Shown: positions 42,880 through 52,200 of the stretch, in pieces | Position numbering within the stretch: position 1 is the first letter of the stretch | How the letters are laid out: each line of letters begins with the position of its first letter | From: Phycisphaerales bacterium | GTDB lineage: Bacteria; Planctomycetota; Phycisphaerae; UBA1845 | Reading direction: 5' to 3' | Length of the DNA: 64,000 nt | Assembly (NCBI GenBank): GCA_020639115.1 | Contig: JACKHG010000012.1 | Location: 62,001-126,000, forward strand | Translations under genes and position numbers: made by a program | The notes under the pieces: generated by a model | What the model saw: only the letters and a program-made list of their open reading frames with translations | Told to the model about the DNA's origin: nothing | Databases searched by the model: none

Positions 42880-45800
42880 TGGGTGATCCGCGCGGACAGA
42901 CTCCGATCGCCATCGTGGGGATGGCGTCGATATTTCCCAAGGCACCGGGGCTGAAGTCGTACTGGCGGCTGCTGCGGCGCAGCGAGGACGCGGTGGGGGA
43001 CGTGCCGCCGACGCACTGGCCGGCGGACGACTACTTCGACGCCGATCCCAAGTCGCCGGACATGACCTACTGCCGGCGCGGAGCGTTCCTGTCGCCGGTC
43101 GATTTCGACCCGATCGCGTTCGGCATTCCGCCGGCGGTACTGGAGGCGACCGACACCGCGCAGCTACTCGGCCTGGTGGCGGCGCAGGATGCGCTGGACG
43201 ACGCGGGCTACGGCGACGGCGGCCGGACGTTCGACCGCGCCAAGGCGAGCGTGATCCTGGGCGTGACGGGCACGCTGGAGCTGGTCGTACCGCTGGGGGC
43301 GCGGTTGGGACATCCCCATTGGCGGCGGGCGCTGCGCGAGTCGGGCGTGGACGAGGCGACCATCGCGGACGTGATGGCGCGGATCTCCGACGCGTACGTG
43401 GGGTGGCAGGAGAACTCCTTCCCCGGCCTGCTGGGCAACGTGGTCGCGGGGCGCATCGCGAACCGGCTCGACCTCAAAGGCACGAACTGCGTCGTCGATG
43501 CGGCGTGCGCGAGTTCGCTGAGCGCGATTCACCTGGCGGCGCTTGAACTCGCCACGGGCAAGAGCGACGTCGTGCTGAGCGGCGGCGTCGACACCTTCAA
43601 CGACATTTTCATGTTCATGTGCTTCAGCAAGACGCAGGCGCTGTCGCACGCGGGCGATGCGCGGCCGTTTGCAGCCGCGGCCGACGGTACGGTGCTGGGC
43701 GAGGGCGTGGGCGTCGTGATGCTGAAGCGCCTGGCCGACGCCGAACGCGACGGCGACCGCATCTACGCGGTGCTGCGCGGGATCGGCACGTCGAGCGACG
43801 GGCGCTCGCAGAGCATCTACGCGCCGCGGGCCGCCGGGCAGGCGGAGGCGCTGCGCGACGCGTACGCGCGGGCGGGCGTCGCCGCCGGCGAGATCGGCAT
43901 GGTCGAGGCGCACGGTACGGGCACCAAGGTCGGCGACGTCGTCGAGTTCGAGGCGCTCGCGCAGGTGTACGGTGAAGCTGGTGCAGGTGCGGCGACGTGT
44001 GCGCTGGGCAGCGTGAAAGCGCAGATCGGGCATACCAAGGCGGCAGCCGGTGCGGCGAGCGTGATCAAGGCGGCGCTGGCGCTGTATCACCGGACGTTGC
44101 CGGCGACGATCAAGGTCGATGCGCCCAATCCCAAGATGGCGCTGGCGGGCGGTCCGTTCTATCTGAACACGCGTACGCGGCCGTGGTTGACGCCGGCGGG
44201 CCGGCTGCGGCGGGCGGCGGTCAGTTCGTTCGGCTTCGGCGGCAGCAATTTTCACGCGGTGCTCGAGGAGTATCCGCGGGCCGCGACGGAGCCGCAATGG
44301 GACGGGTCGGTCGAGATCGTGGCGTTGTCAGCGGCGACGCGGGACGCGCTGAAGCAGCAGTTGCAGGCGCTGACGGCTGCGGCGCGCGACGGTTTCAAGG
44401 GTGAAGCGCTGGCGGCGCGGGCGGACGCGTCGCGCCGGGCGTTTGACGTGAGGGCTGCACACCGGCTCACGTGCGTGATTACGGCAGATGACGCGCCGGC
44501 GGAGGTGCTGGCGCGTGCGGAGTGGTTGCTCACCGAGCGCGGTGACGAAGCGTGGGCCGAGCCGGGCATCGCGTACGCCTGCGGCGCGCCGGCCGGCAAG
44601 CTCGCTTGGGTATTTCCCGGGCAGGGCAGCCAGTACCCGGGCATGGGCGCGGACGTCGCCTGCTGTTTTCCCGAGGCGCTGGCCGCGGTGGCGGAGACTG
44701 ACGCCGATCATCCCGCGGCGCTGGGCGCCATGATCTTTCCGCCCCCGACGTTCGATCCGCAGGTGCGGGAGGACGATGCGCGGCGCCTGACGGATACGGC
44801 GGTCGCCCAGCCGGCGATCGGTGCGGTGAGCCTGGGGCTGCTGCGCGTGCTGGAGCGGTTCGGCGTGCGGGCGGATGCGGCCTGCGGGCACAGCTTCGGT
44901 GAACTGGTCGCGCTGCGGGCGGCGGGCCGGATAGACGACGCGACGCTGCGCCGGTTGGCGCGGGTGCGCGGGGCGGTGATGACCGCGGACGATGACGAGG
45001 CCGGCGCGATGGCGGCGGTCGCGGCTCCGCTGGCGGAGCTCGAAGCGTTGCTCGCCGAGCGGCACCCCGAAGTCGTGCTGGCCAATCGCAACGCGCCGAC
45101 GCAGGGGGTGATTTCCGGTCCCGGCGCGGCGCTGGCGGCTGCGACTGACGCGTGCGCCGCGCGCGGGTGGCGCGTGACGCCGCTGGCGGTATCGCGAGCG
45201 TTCCACAGTCCGCTGATGGCGGCTGCCCAGGAGCGTTTTGCGGTCGAACTGGGCAAAACCAAGTTTTCAGCCGGGGCGCTGCCGGTGCTGGCCAACGCGA
45301 CCGCGAAGGCCTACTGCGACGATGCAGCCGCCGTCCGGGCGCTGCTGGCCCGGCAGATCGTGGAGCCCGTGCGGTTCTGCGAGCAGATCGAACGGATGTA
45401 CGCCGACGGCGTGCGCACCTTCGTCGAGGTCGGGCCGAAGAGTGTGCTGTGCAACCTGATCAGCCGCATCCTCGGCGAGCGTCCGCACGTGGTGGTCGCG
45501 CTCGACGCGAGCGGCGGCCGGGGCGACGGGCTCGTCGACCTGGCGCGTGGGCTGGCGCGGCTGGCGGCGGGGGGACACGCCGTCGATCTCACCCGTTGGG
45601 AAAACTACGCACCGCCGCGGCGGAAGCCGAAGATGTCGGTCCCGCTGGTCGGAGCCAACTACCGTGCGCCGCGTGCCGCGAAGCCGGCAACAAACCGAGC
45701 CGCAACCGTAGCAACAAACCGAGCCGCGACCGTAAGGGAGCGGACGCTATCCAAGCCGACCGTGGGATCGGCCCACTTGGCAGATCGTACCGTCGAATTT

Positions 45801-46076
45801 CCAGTCGCACCCGTGAGTAATCCGAAGATGAATCAGAATCCAGTTCCGCCGCCGCAGGCGCCGTCCAGCGATCTCGGCGGCATCTACCAGGTTGTGCAGG
45901 AAGGTCTGCGGGCGATGCAGGCGCTGCAGCAGCAGACGGCTTCCGCACTCAGCGTTTCTATCGAGGGGCAGGAGCAGGCGCACCGCACGTTCCAGCTCGT
46001 GATGGAAAGTCAGCAGCGGCTGTTCGAGCGGCTCGCCGGCGTGCCAGTCACCGCAGCTCCGCCCAGGCGGTGGTGA
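42879..46076 (+). CDS. pfaA: PfaA-like synthase, N-terminal half: ketosynthase-acyltransferase
   Basis: A 1065-residue frame. Residues of about 8-460 are a ketosynthase: DAACASSLSAIHLA with Cys210, EAHGTGTKVGD with His345 and GHTKAAAGAAS with His385. Residues of about 575-890 are a malonyl-type acyltransferase: VFPGQGSQYPGMG, and CGHSFGELVAL with Ser672. Then come an Ala/Pro-rich linker, a helical docking-like stretch (YQVVQEGLRAMQALQQQ) and a stop at 46076. Just downstream the linker continues in other frames and then leads into the ACP domains of the next frame. In PfaA all of these are one chain, so this is probably the front part of a frameshifted gene. The linker near 45.7 kb carries dispersed repeat copies. 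Confidence 0.9.
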   Translation: MGDPRGQTPIAIVGMASIFPKAPGLKSYWRLLRRSEDAVGDVPPTHWPADDYFDADPKSPDMTYCRRGAFLSPVDFDPIAFGIPPAVLEATDTAQLLGLVAAQDALDDAGYGDGGRTFDRAKASVILGVTGTLELVVPLGARLGHPHWRRALRESGVDEATIADVMARISDAYVGWQENSFPGLLGNVVAGRIANRLDLKGTNCVVDAACASSLSAIHLAALELATGKSDVVLSGGVDTFNDIFMFMCFSKTQALSHAGDARPFAAAADGTVLGEGVGVVMLKRLADAERDGDRIYAVLRGIGTSSDGRSQSIYAPRAAGQAEALRDAYARAGVAAGEIGMVEAHGTGTKVGDVVEFEALAQVYGEAGAGAATCALGSVKAQIGHTKAAAGAASVIKAALALYHRTLPATIKVDAPNPKMALAGGPFYLNTRTRPWLTPAGRLRRAAVSSFGFGGSNFHAVLEEYPRAATEPQWDGSVEIVALSAATRDALKQQLQALTAAARDGFKGEALAARADASRRAFDVRAAHRLTCVITADDAPAEVLARAEWLLTERGDEAWAEPGIAYACGAPAGKLAWVFPGQGSQYPGMGADVACCFPEALAAVAETDADHPAALGAMIFPPPTFDPQVREDDARRLTDTAVAQPAIGAVSLGLLRVLERFGVRADAACGHSFGELVALRAAGRIDDATLRRLARVRGAVMTADDDEAGAMAAVAAPLAELEALLAERHPEVVLANRNAPTQGVISGPGAALAAATDACAARGWRVTPLAVSRAFHSPLMAAAQERFAVELGKTKFSAGALPVLANATAKAYCDDAAAVRALLARQIVEPVRFCEQIERMYADGVRTFVEVGPKSVLCNLISRILGERPHVVVALDASGGRGDGLVDLARGLARLAAGGHAVDLTRWENYAPPRRKPKMSVPLVGANYRAPRAAKPATNRAATVATNRAATVRERTLSKPTVGSAHLADRTVEFPVAPVSNPKMNQNPVPPPQAPSSDLGGIYQVVQEGLRAMQALQQQTASALSVSIEGQEQAHRTFQLVMESQQRLFERLAGVPVTAAPPRRW
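45688..45743. repeat. Dispersed repeat (GAGCCGCG...AAGGGAGCGG), one and a half copies in the PfaA linker
   Basis: The stretch reads twice ACAAACCGAGCCGC. The second copy continues CGACCGTAAGGGAGCGG. It is a diverged relative of the elements at 49700, 50838 and 63418. Here it is translated as NRAATVRER without breaking the frame. Confidence 0.6.
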
Positions 46077-46110
46077 TGCCGCAACCGCCGACGGTTGCAG
46101 CCCCGCGCCG

Positions 46111-49100
46111 GTGGCGCTGGTTGCCCGCCGGCACCGGTGGCTGTTCCGCCTGCACCTGTGCAGGCAGCGGCTCCAGCGCCCGTGGCTCAGGCTTCGCGCT
46201 GGCACCTGCGGCTGCGTCCGTGCCTGCGCCGCTACGGCGGGTCTCGCGCCGGTTCTGCTCGACGTCGTCGCGGACCTGACGGGATATCCGCAGGAGATGC
46301 TGGCGCTCGAGATGGACATGGAAGCCGACCTGGGCATCGATTCGATCAAGCGCGTCGAAATCCTCGCCGCGGTGCAGGAGAAGCTTCCGCAGTTGCGGCA
46401 GGTTGATTCGACGCACATGGGCAGCCTGCGAACGCTGGCGGACATCGTCGCGCACATGGAGGGCGCGCCGGTGGCGGCGGCGCCCGCGGTTGTGACGCCT
46501 GCGAATGCAGCCCCCGCAGCCGCACCGGCCTCGGCACCCGCCGGCGAAGGGGATTTTGCCGACGTGCTGCTCGGCGTGGTCGCGGACCTGACTGGGTATC
46601 CGGGCGAGATGCTGGCGCTCGACATGGACATGGAGGCCGACCTGGGCATCGATTCGATCAAGCGCGTCGAGATCCTCGCCGCGGTGCAGGAGAAGATGCC
46701 GCAGTTGCGTCAGGTTGACTCGACGCACATGGGCAGCCTGCGGACGCTGGCGGACATCGTGGCGTACATGGCGCCGCAGGACGCTGCGGTCGCGGAGGCG
46801 CAGACGGTAAACCCTAAGCCGGGGACGACGCCGGTAGCGACCACCGAGGCATCGGTGGCGTCGTCCCCTGACGAGGTCGCAGCACCCGCGCCGCTCAGCC
46901 GGCAGGTGCTCGAGACGTGTACGCTGGCGGCGGGTGCGGCCCAGCCGATCGCGATCGCGCCCGGGCACGAGGTGTGGGTTGTCGATGACGGCACGGAACT
47001 CGCTGGGGCGATCGTTGCCCGGTTCGTGGCGCAGGGAATTGCCGCACGCGTCGTGGGTTCCCAGCCGCCGGTCGAGGGCGAGGCGTGTGCGCCGGTCGGC
47101 GGGCTCGTCCACCTGTTTCCGCCGGCGGACCGGGCAGAGGCCTCGACGCTGGAGCAGTTGCGCGGGGCGTTCGTGCTCACGCGGGACCTCGCCGGCGATT
47201 TGCGCGACGCCGCGCAGCAGGGCGGGGCGCTGTTGGTGACCGTGTCGCGGATGGACGGGGCGTTTGGCCTGCACGGCGGAGATTTCGACCCGGTCCAGGG
47301 CGGGTTGGCGGGTCTGGCGAAAACCGCGGCGCACGAGTGGCCGCAGGTGAACTGCCGGGCGCTCGACATCGATCGCTCCTGGGATGAGCACAATGCGGTC
47401 GCGGACGCCTTGATGGATGTGCTCGGCAGCGCGGGACCGGTTGAAGTCGGTCTGCGGGCCGACGGACGCTGTGGCCTGCAGCTCGTGGAGCGGGCGCCGC
47501 AGGCTGGGTCGTCGCGACTCGAGCCGGGCGAACTCGTCATCGTCACCGGCGGGGCACGCGGGGTGACCGCGGCGTGTGCAGCCGCCCTGGCTGAGTCCTA
47601 TCGGCCGACGCTGGTGCTGATGGGACGCTCGCCGGCGCCGCAGGCTGAGCCCGACTGGGCGAAAGGTCTGACCGCGCCCGCGGAGTTGAAACGGGCGCTG
47701 ATGCAACATGCTTTTGCGGGCGGCAAGCCGTCACCGTCGGAACTCGAGGCGGCGTACCGGCGGCTCGTCGCAAATCGGGAAATCACCGGCAACCTGCAGC
47801 GGATTCGCGAGGCCGGCGGGGCGGTGCATTACCGCAGCGTCGACGTGACGGACCGTGCGGCGGTCAAGGCGGTGGTCCGCGAGTTGCGTGCGGCGCTGGG
47901 GCCGGTGCGCGGGATCGTGCACGGGGCGGGCGTCATTGAGGATCGCCGCATCGAGGACAAGGACCTCGATCTGTTCGACAAAGTGGTGAATACCAAGGTC
48001 GTCGGGCTGCAGGCGCTGCTCGACGCAGCCGGCAGTGACGACTTGAAGTGCCTGGTGCTGTTCTCTTCAGTCACGGGTCGCTGCGGTCGCACCGGGCAGG
48101 TCGACTACGCGATGGCCAACGAAGTGCTCAACAAGATGGCCCATCGCCAGGCGGCGCGGCGGCCGCACTGCCGCGTGGTCGCGCTCAACTGGGGGCCGTG
48201 GGCCGGAGGTATGGTTGGCGATTCCCTGGCGAAGGTCTTCGCCCGCGAGGGCGTCGGGCTGATTCCGCTGGAGGCGGGGGCGCAGGCGCTGGTCGCGGAA
48301 CTCGCGGAGCGCGAGCGCGGTGCGATCGAGGTGGTGGTCGGTCAGGCGTTTGCAGCGCCCGCCGCCGCAGAGCCGCACGAGCCGGCCCGCGCCGGGTTGG
48401 ATGTCGTGCTCGAGCGCCGGCTGGACGTGGCGACACATGGATTTCTCAAGGCGCACGTGATCGGCGGGCGGCCGGTGCTGCCGGTCGCGGTGGGCATGGA
48501 GTGGCTCGGGCACGGTGCGCTGCACGCCCATCCGGGGATGCGGCTGACCGGGCTCGAAGACGTGCGCGTGCTCAAGGGTGTGGTGCTCGACGGCGGGCCG
48601 GCGGCGATCGAAGTGGCTGCCGGCGACGTCGAGCGTGATGGCGGGCGGTTGCGCGTGGCGGTCGAGCTGCGCAGCCGCGCTAAGGGCGGCGAGCCGCGCG
48701 TGCATCTGCGGGCGACTGCGGTGCTCGCGGCGCGGCACGAGGCGGCGCCGGCGCGGGCGGATGGTCCGCTGAAAAACCTGGCGGCGTACAACCGCGGCAT
48801 TCAGGACATCTACCAGAATGTGCTTTTCCATGGCGGTGACTTCCACGCCCTGACCGCGATCGCGCAACTCGGTGACGCCGGAGCGGTCGCGGACCTGGCG
48901 GCGGCCCCGGCGCCGGAGGCGTGGATGCAGTCGCCGCCGCGGAGCGCGTGGATTGGCGATCCACTGATGGTGGACGGAGCGCTGCAGCTTGGCATCGTCT
49001 GGGCGGTGGAGCGTTTGGGCGCCCCGTCGCTGCCTTCACGTATCGGCGGCTGGCAGATCCACCGCGAGCGTTGGCCGCGTAACGGCGTGAAGCTCGCGCT

Positions 49101-49257
49101 GGTCGTGAAGGAGCACGCGACCCACCGGCTCACCGCGGACGTGGAATTCATCGACGCGGACGGTGCGGTGATCGCCCGGATGGCCGATTGCACCTGGACG
49201 GTCGATGCATCGCTGGCCCAGGCGTTCCGCCGGCCGGCTGCGAGTCGTCAGACGTGA
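46111..49257 (+). CDS. pfaA: PfaA-like synthase, C-terminal half: ACP-ACP-ketoreductase-dehydratase
   Basis: A 1048-residue frame from GTG 46111. The first 45 residues do not look real, because the true linker is read in other frames. Two carrier domains carry the phosphopantetheine serine in LGIDSIKRVEI (Ser78 and Ser182) and are almost identical. Residues of about 470-750 are an NADPH ketoreductase: IVTGGARGVTAACAAALAE, VRGIVHGAGVIEDR, CLVLFSSVTGRCGRTGQVDYAMAN. Residues of about 765-1040 are a PKS-type dehydratase (THGFLKAHVIGGRPVLPVA, then WIGDPLMVDGALQLGI). It ends in TGA overlapping the GTG of the next gene by three bases. It probably belongs to one PfaA polypeptide with the frame before it. 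Confidence 0.88.
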   Translation: MALVARRHRWLFRLHLCRQRLQRPWLRLRAGTCGCVRACAATAGLAPVLLDVVADLTGYPQEMLALEMDMEADLGIDSIKRVEILAAVQEKLPQLRQVDSTHMGSLRTLADIVAHMEGAPVAAAPAVVTPANAAPAAAPASAPAGEGDFADVLLGVVADLTGYPGEMLALDMDMEADLGIDSIKRVEILAAVQEKMPQLRQVDSTHMGSLRTLADIVAYMAPQDAAVAEAQTVNPKPGTTPVATTEASVASSPDEVAAPAPLSRQVLETCTLAAGAAQPIAIAPGHEVWVVDDGTELAGAIVARFVAQGIAARVVGSQPPVEGEACAPVGGLVHLFPPADRAEASTLEQLRGAFVLTRDLAGDLRDAAQQGGALLVTVSRMDGAFGLHGGDFDPVQGGLAGLAKTAAHEWPQVNCRALDIDRSWDEHNAVADALMDVLGSAGPVEVGLRADGRCGLQLVERAPQAGSSRLEPGELVIVTGGARGVTAACAAALAESYRPTLVLMGRSPAPQAEPDWAKGLTAPAELKRALMQHAFAGGKPSPSELEAAYRRLVANREITGNLQRIREAGGAVHYRSVDVTDRAAVKAVVRELRAALGPVRGIVHGAGVIEDRRIEDKDLDLFDKVVNTKVVGLQALLDAAGSDDLKCLVLFSSVTGRCGRTGQVDYAMANEVLNKMAHRQAARRPHCRVVALNWGPWAGGMVGDSLAKVFAREGVGLIPLEAGAQALVAELAERERGAIEVVVGQAFAAPAAAEPHEPARAGLDVVLERRLDVATHGFLKAHVIGGRPVLPVAVGMEWLGHGALHAHPGMRLTGLEDVRVLKGVVLDGGPAAIEVAAGDVERDGGRLRVAVELRSRAKGGEPRVHLRATAVLAARHEAAPARADGPLKNLAAYNRGIQDIYQNVLFHGGDFHALTAIAQLGDAGAVADLAAAPAPEAWMQSPPRSAWIGDPLMVDGALQLGIVWAVERLGAPSLPSRIGGWQIHRERWPRNGVKLALVVKEHATHRLTADVEFIDADGAVIARMADCTWTVDASLAQAFRRPAASRQT

Positions 49258-52200
49258 CCACACCCATTGCCATCGTCGGCCTGGGCGGGGTTTTTCCCGA
49301 TGCGCCCGATCTGGCCGCTTTTGCGCGGAACACGCTGGCGGGCCACGTGTCGATCCGCGAGGTGCCGCCGGGGCGCTGGATCGTCGATCCCGACGTGATG
49401 GCCCGCGACAAGTTCGCGCCCGATCGGGCGTATTCCCGGCGGGCGTGCTTCGTCGAGGAGTGGCGGCTTGACGCGGCGGAGCTCGCGCTTGATCGCGAGC
49501 TGCTCGGCGAGTTGGATCCGCTCTACAGCTTGGCGTTGGCCGCCGGCGTGCAGGCGTGGCGCGACGCGGTCACGGACAATCTCGATCGCGACCGCGTGGG
49601 CGTTTCCCTCGCGGCGATTGCGCTTCCGACCGACGCTTCGTCGGCCATCACCCGCGAAATTCTGGGCGCTGATTTCGAGCGACGCCTGTTCGCACAACAG
49701 AGCCGCGCCCGTGAGGAAGCGGACAAGAACTCTCGATCCGTCCATCCCCTCAACGCGCAGGTGACCGCGTTGCCCGGCAGTCTGCTGGCTGCGGCGCTCG
49801 AACTCAGGGGCGGGAGTTTCACGCTGGATGCCGCGTGTGCATCGAGCCTTTACGCGATCAAGCTCGCGTGCGACGACCTGCGTGACGGCCGGTTGGACGC
49901 GGTCCTGGCGGGTGGCGTGTCGCGTCCGGAGTGCCTGTACACGCAGGTGGGTTTCAGCCAGTTGCGGGCGTTGTCGCCGAGCGGGGCGTGCCGGCCGTTC
50001 GATGCAGCCGCGGACGGTCTGGTGGTCGGCGAGGGGGCTGGCGTCGTCGTGCTCAAGCGGCTCGAGGATGCGGTGGCGGCGGGCGATCGGATTTACGGCG
50101 TCATTCGCGGCATTGGGCTTTCCAACGATATCGCGGGCAGCCTGCTCGCGGCAGACAGCGAGGGGCAACTGCGGGCGATGCAGCAGGCCTATCGCTCGGC
50201 GGGCTGGTCGCCGTTTGACGTGGACTACATCGAGTGCCACGGGACGGGCACGCCGCTGGGCGACGCGGTCGAGATTTCCAGTATGCGGTCGCTATGGGCC
50301 GAGGCGGGCTGGTCGGCGGGCAAGTCGGCGGGAGCGTCGGCGGGCCCGTGTACGCTCGGCTCGGTGAAGTCGCTGATCGGGCACCTGCTGACGGGCGCGG
50401 CAGCCGCAGGGCTGATCCGGACGCTGCTGGCGATGCAGGCCCGGAAGTTGCCTCCGACCGGCGGTTTTCGCGATCCGTCGCCGAAGCTGGAACTGGCGAG
50501 AAGTCCGTTTCGCGTGCTGGGGGCGGCTGTGGACTGGCCGCAGCGCGACTCGGCCACGCCGCGCCGGGCGGCGATCAGTGCGTTCGGGTTCGGCGGGATC
50601 AACGCGCACCTGCTGGTCGAGGAAGCCAATCAGAGCCCCGGGCGCAAGCCCGGGGTCAACGCCAAGGGCGCGACCGGTTCGCTGGGTCTCTCCAGTGCCC
50701 GGCCACCAGCCGCAATCATCGGCATGGATCTGCGCGTGGGCGCGGTTGATTCGTTGCGTGCGTATCAGGAATCACTCTTCAACGGCCGCTCGACGCTGAT
50801 GCCGCCGCCGGGTGACCGGTGGCGGGGATGCGCCTGTCCGCTTCCTTACGGGCGCGGCTCTGATGGCGGCTACATCGACGCGGTGCGCATGCGCATTGGC
50901 GAATTCCACATGCCGCCGACGGAGATTCCCGAGGCGCTGCCGCAGCAATTGCTCATGCTGGAGGTGGCCGCCGGCGCCCTCGACGATGCGGGCCTGCCCC
51001 GGCGGGAGCGCCGTCCGCGGATGGGCGCCGTCATCGGCATCGCGCTCGACCTGAACACGAGCAACTTCCATCACCGCTGGGTGATCGAGGCACAGGCCCG
51101 CGGCTGGGCGGAGCGATTGGGATTCGACCTGACGGACGAGGAACTCGCCGAGTGGGTCGGGGCGCTGCAGGCCGAGGCCGGCCCCGGGCTTAACGCCGGA
51201 CGTGTGCAGGGGGCACTCGGCGGCATCGTCGCGAGCCGCGTCGCCCGCGAATTCGGTTTCGGCGGCCCGAGCTTCGGCGTGTCGTGCGGAGCGGCGTCCG
51301 GATTGCGGGCTCTCGACATCGCCGCGCGGGCGCTGGCCGCCGGCGAGGTGGACGCGATGCTGGTCGGTGCGGTCGACTTCGCCGGGGACGTCCGCGCCAT
51401 CGCAATGAGTAGGTCACGCAATTGCGTGGTAGACTCACCGGGTGAGTGCACAGCAGCCGGGTCGCCGGCTGACGGGGCAGTAGCGCTGGTGCTCCAGCGA
51501 ACAGAGGTTGCGGTTTCCGCTGACAAACGGGTGTACGCCACGGTGCGTGGCTGCGGATTCGCTTCGGGCGGGGTGATTGGCAGCGCTGAGGAAGCACGCA
51601 TCAGCCAGGCGCTGGCGCGGGCCGCACAGGTTGCGGGCGTTCCCGCAGATGCGCTGAGCCTGGTCATGACCGGCGCCGGCGATGCGGACGCGGCGCGCGC
51701 GGAATGGCAGGCGCTCGATGAGGTTTTCACCGAAGGTGGGCATACCTGTGCCGTGGGGCACGCGGCTGGGCACGTCGGACACGCGGGTGCGGCTGGCGGA
51801 TTGGTCTCGGTCGCGGGTGCGGCGCTCGCGCTGTACCACCAGACGCTGCCGGTTCAGCCCGGATTCGAGCGACCAGCCGAGGGCGTCGGGCCGACGGAGC
51901 GGCTGTTTGTGCCGCACGAACCGCAGGCGTACGTGCACGATCGTGCTCGCGGCCCGCGTCGCGCCGGCGTGTCCGCGATGGCCGGCGACGGCACGTGCGC
52001 GTGCACCATCCTCGAGGAACAGTCGTCACAATCGAATGCGCACGCGATCGAGCTGCATCAGCCGCTGGGGTCGCGGACGAGCGCCGTGTTCGCCGTCGGT
52101 GCGGATGACGCCGCCGGGCTGATCGCGGGCCTGGCTGACCTGGCGACGCATGCCGGGCAGGCCCACGGAGCAGACATCGAACGCCTGGCCCGGTCCTGGT

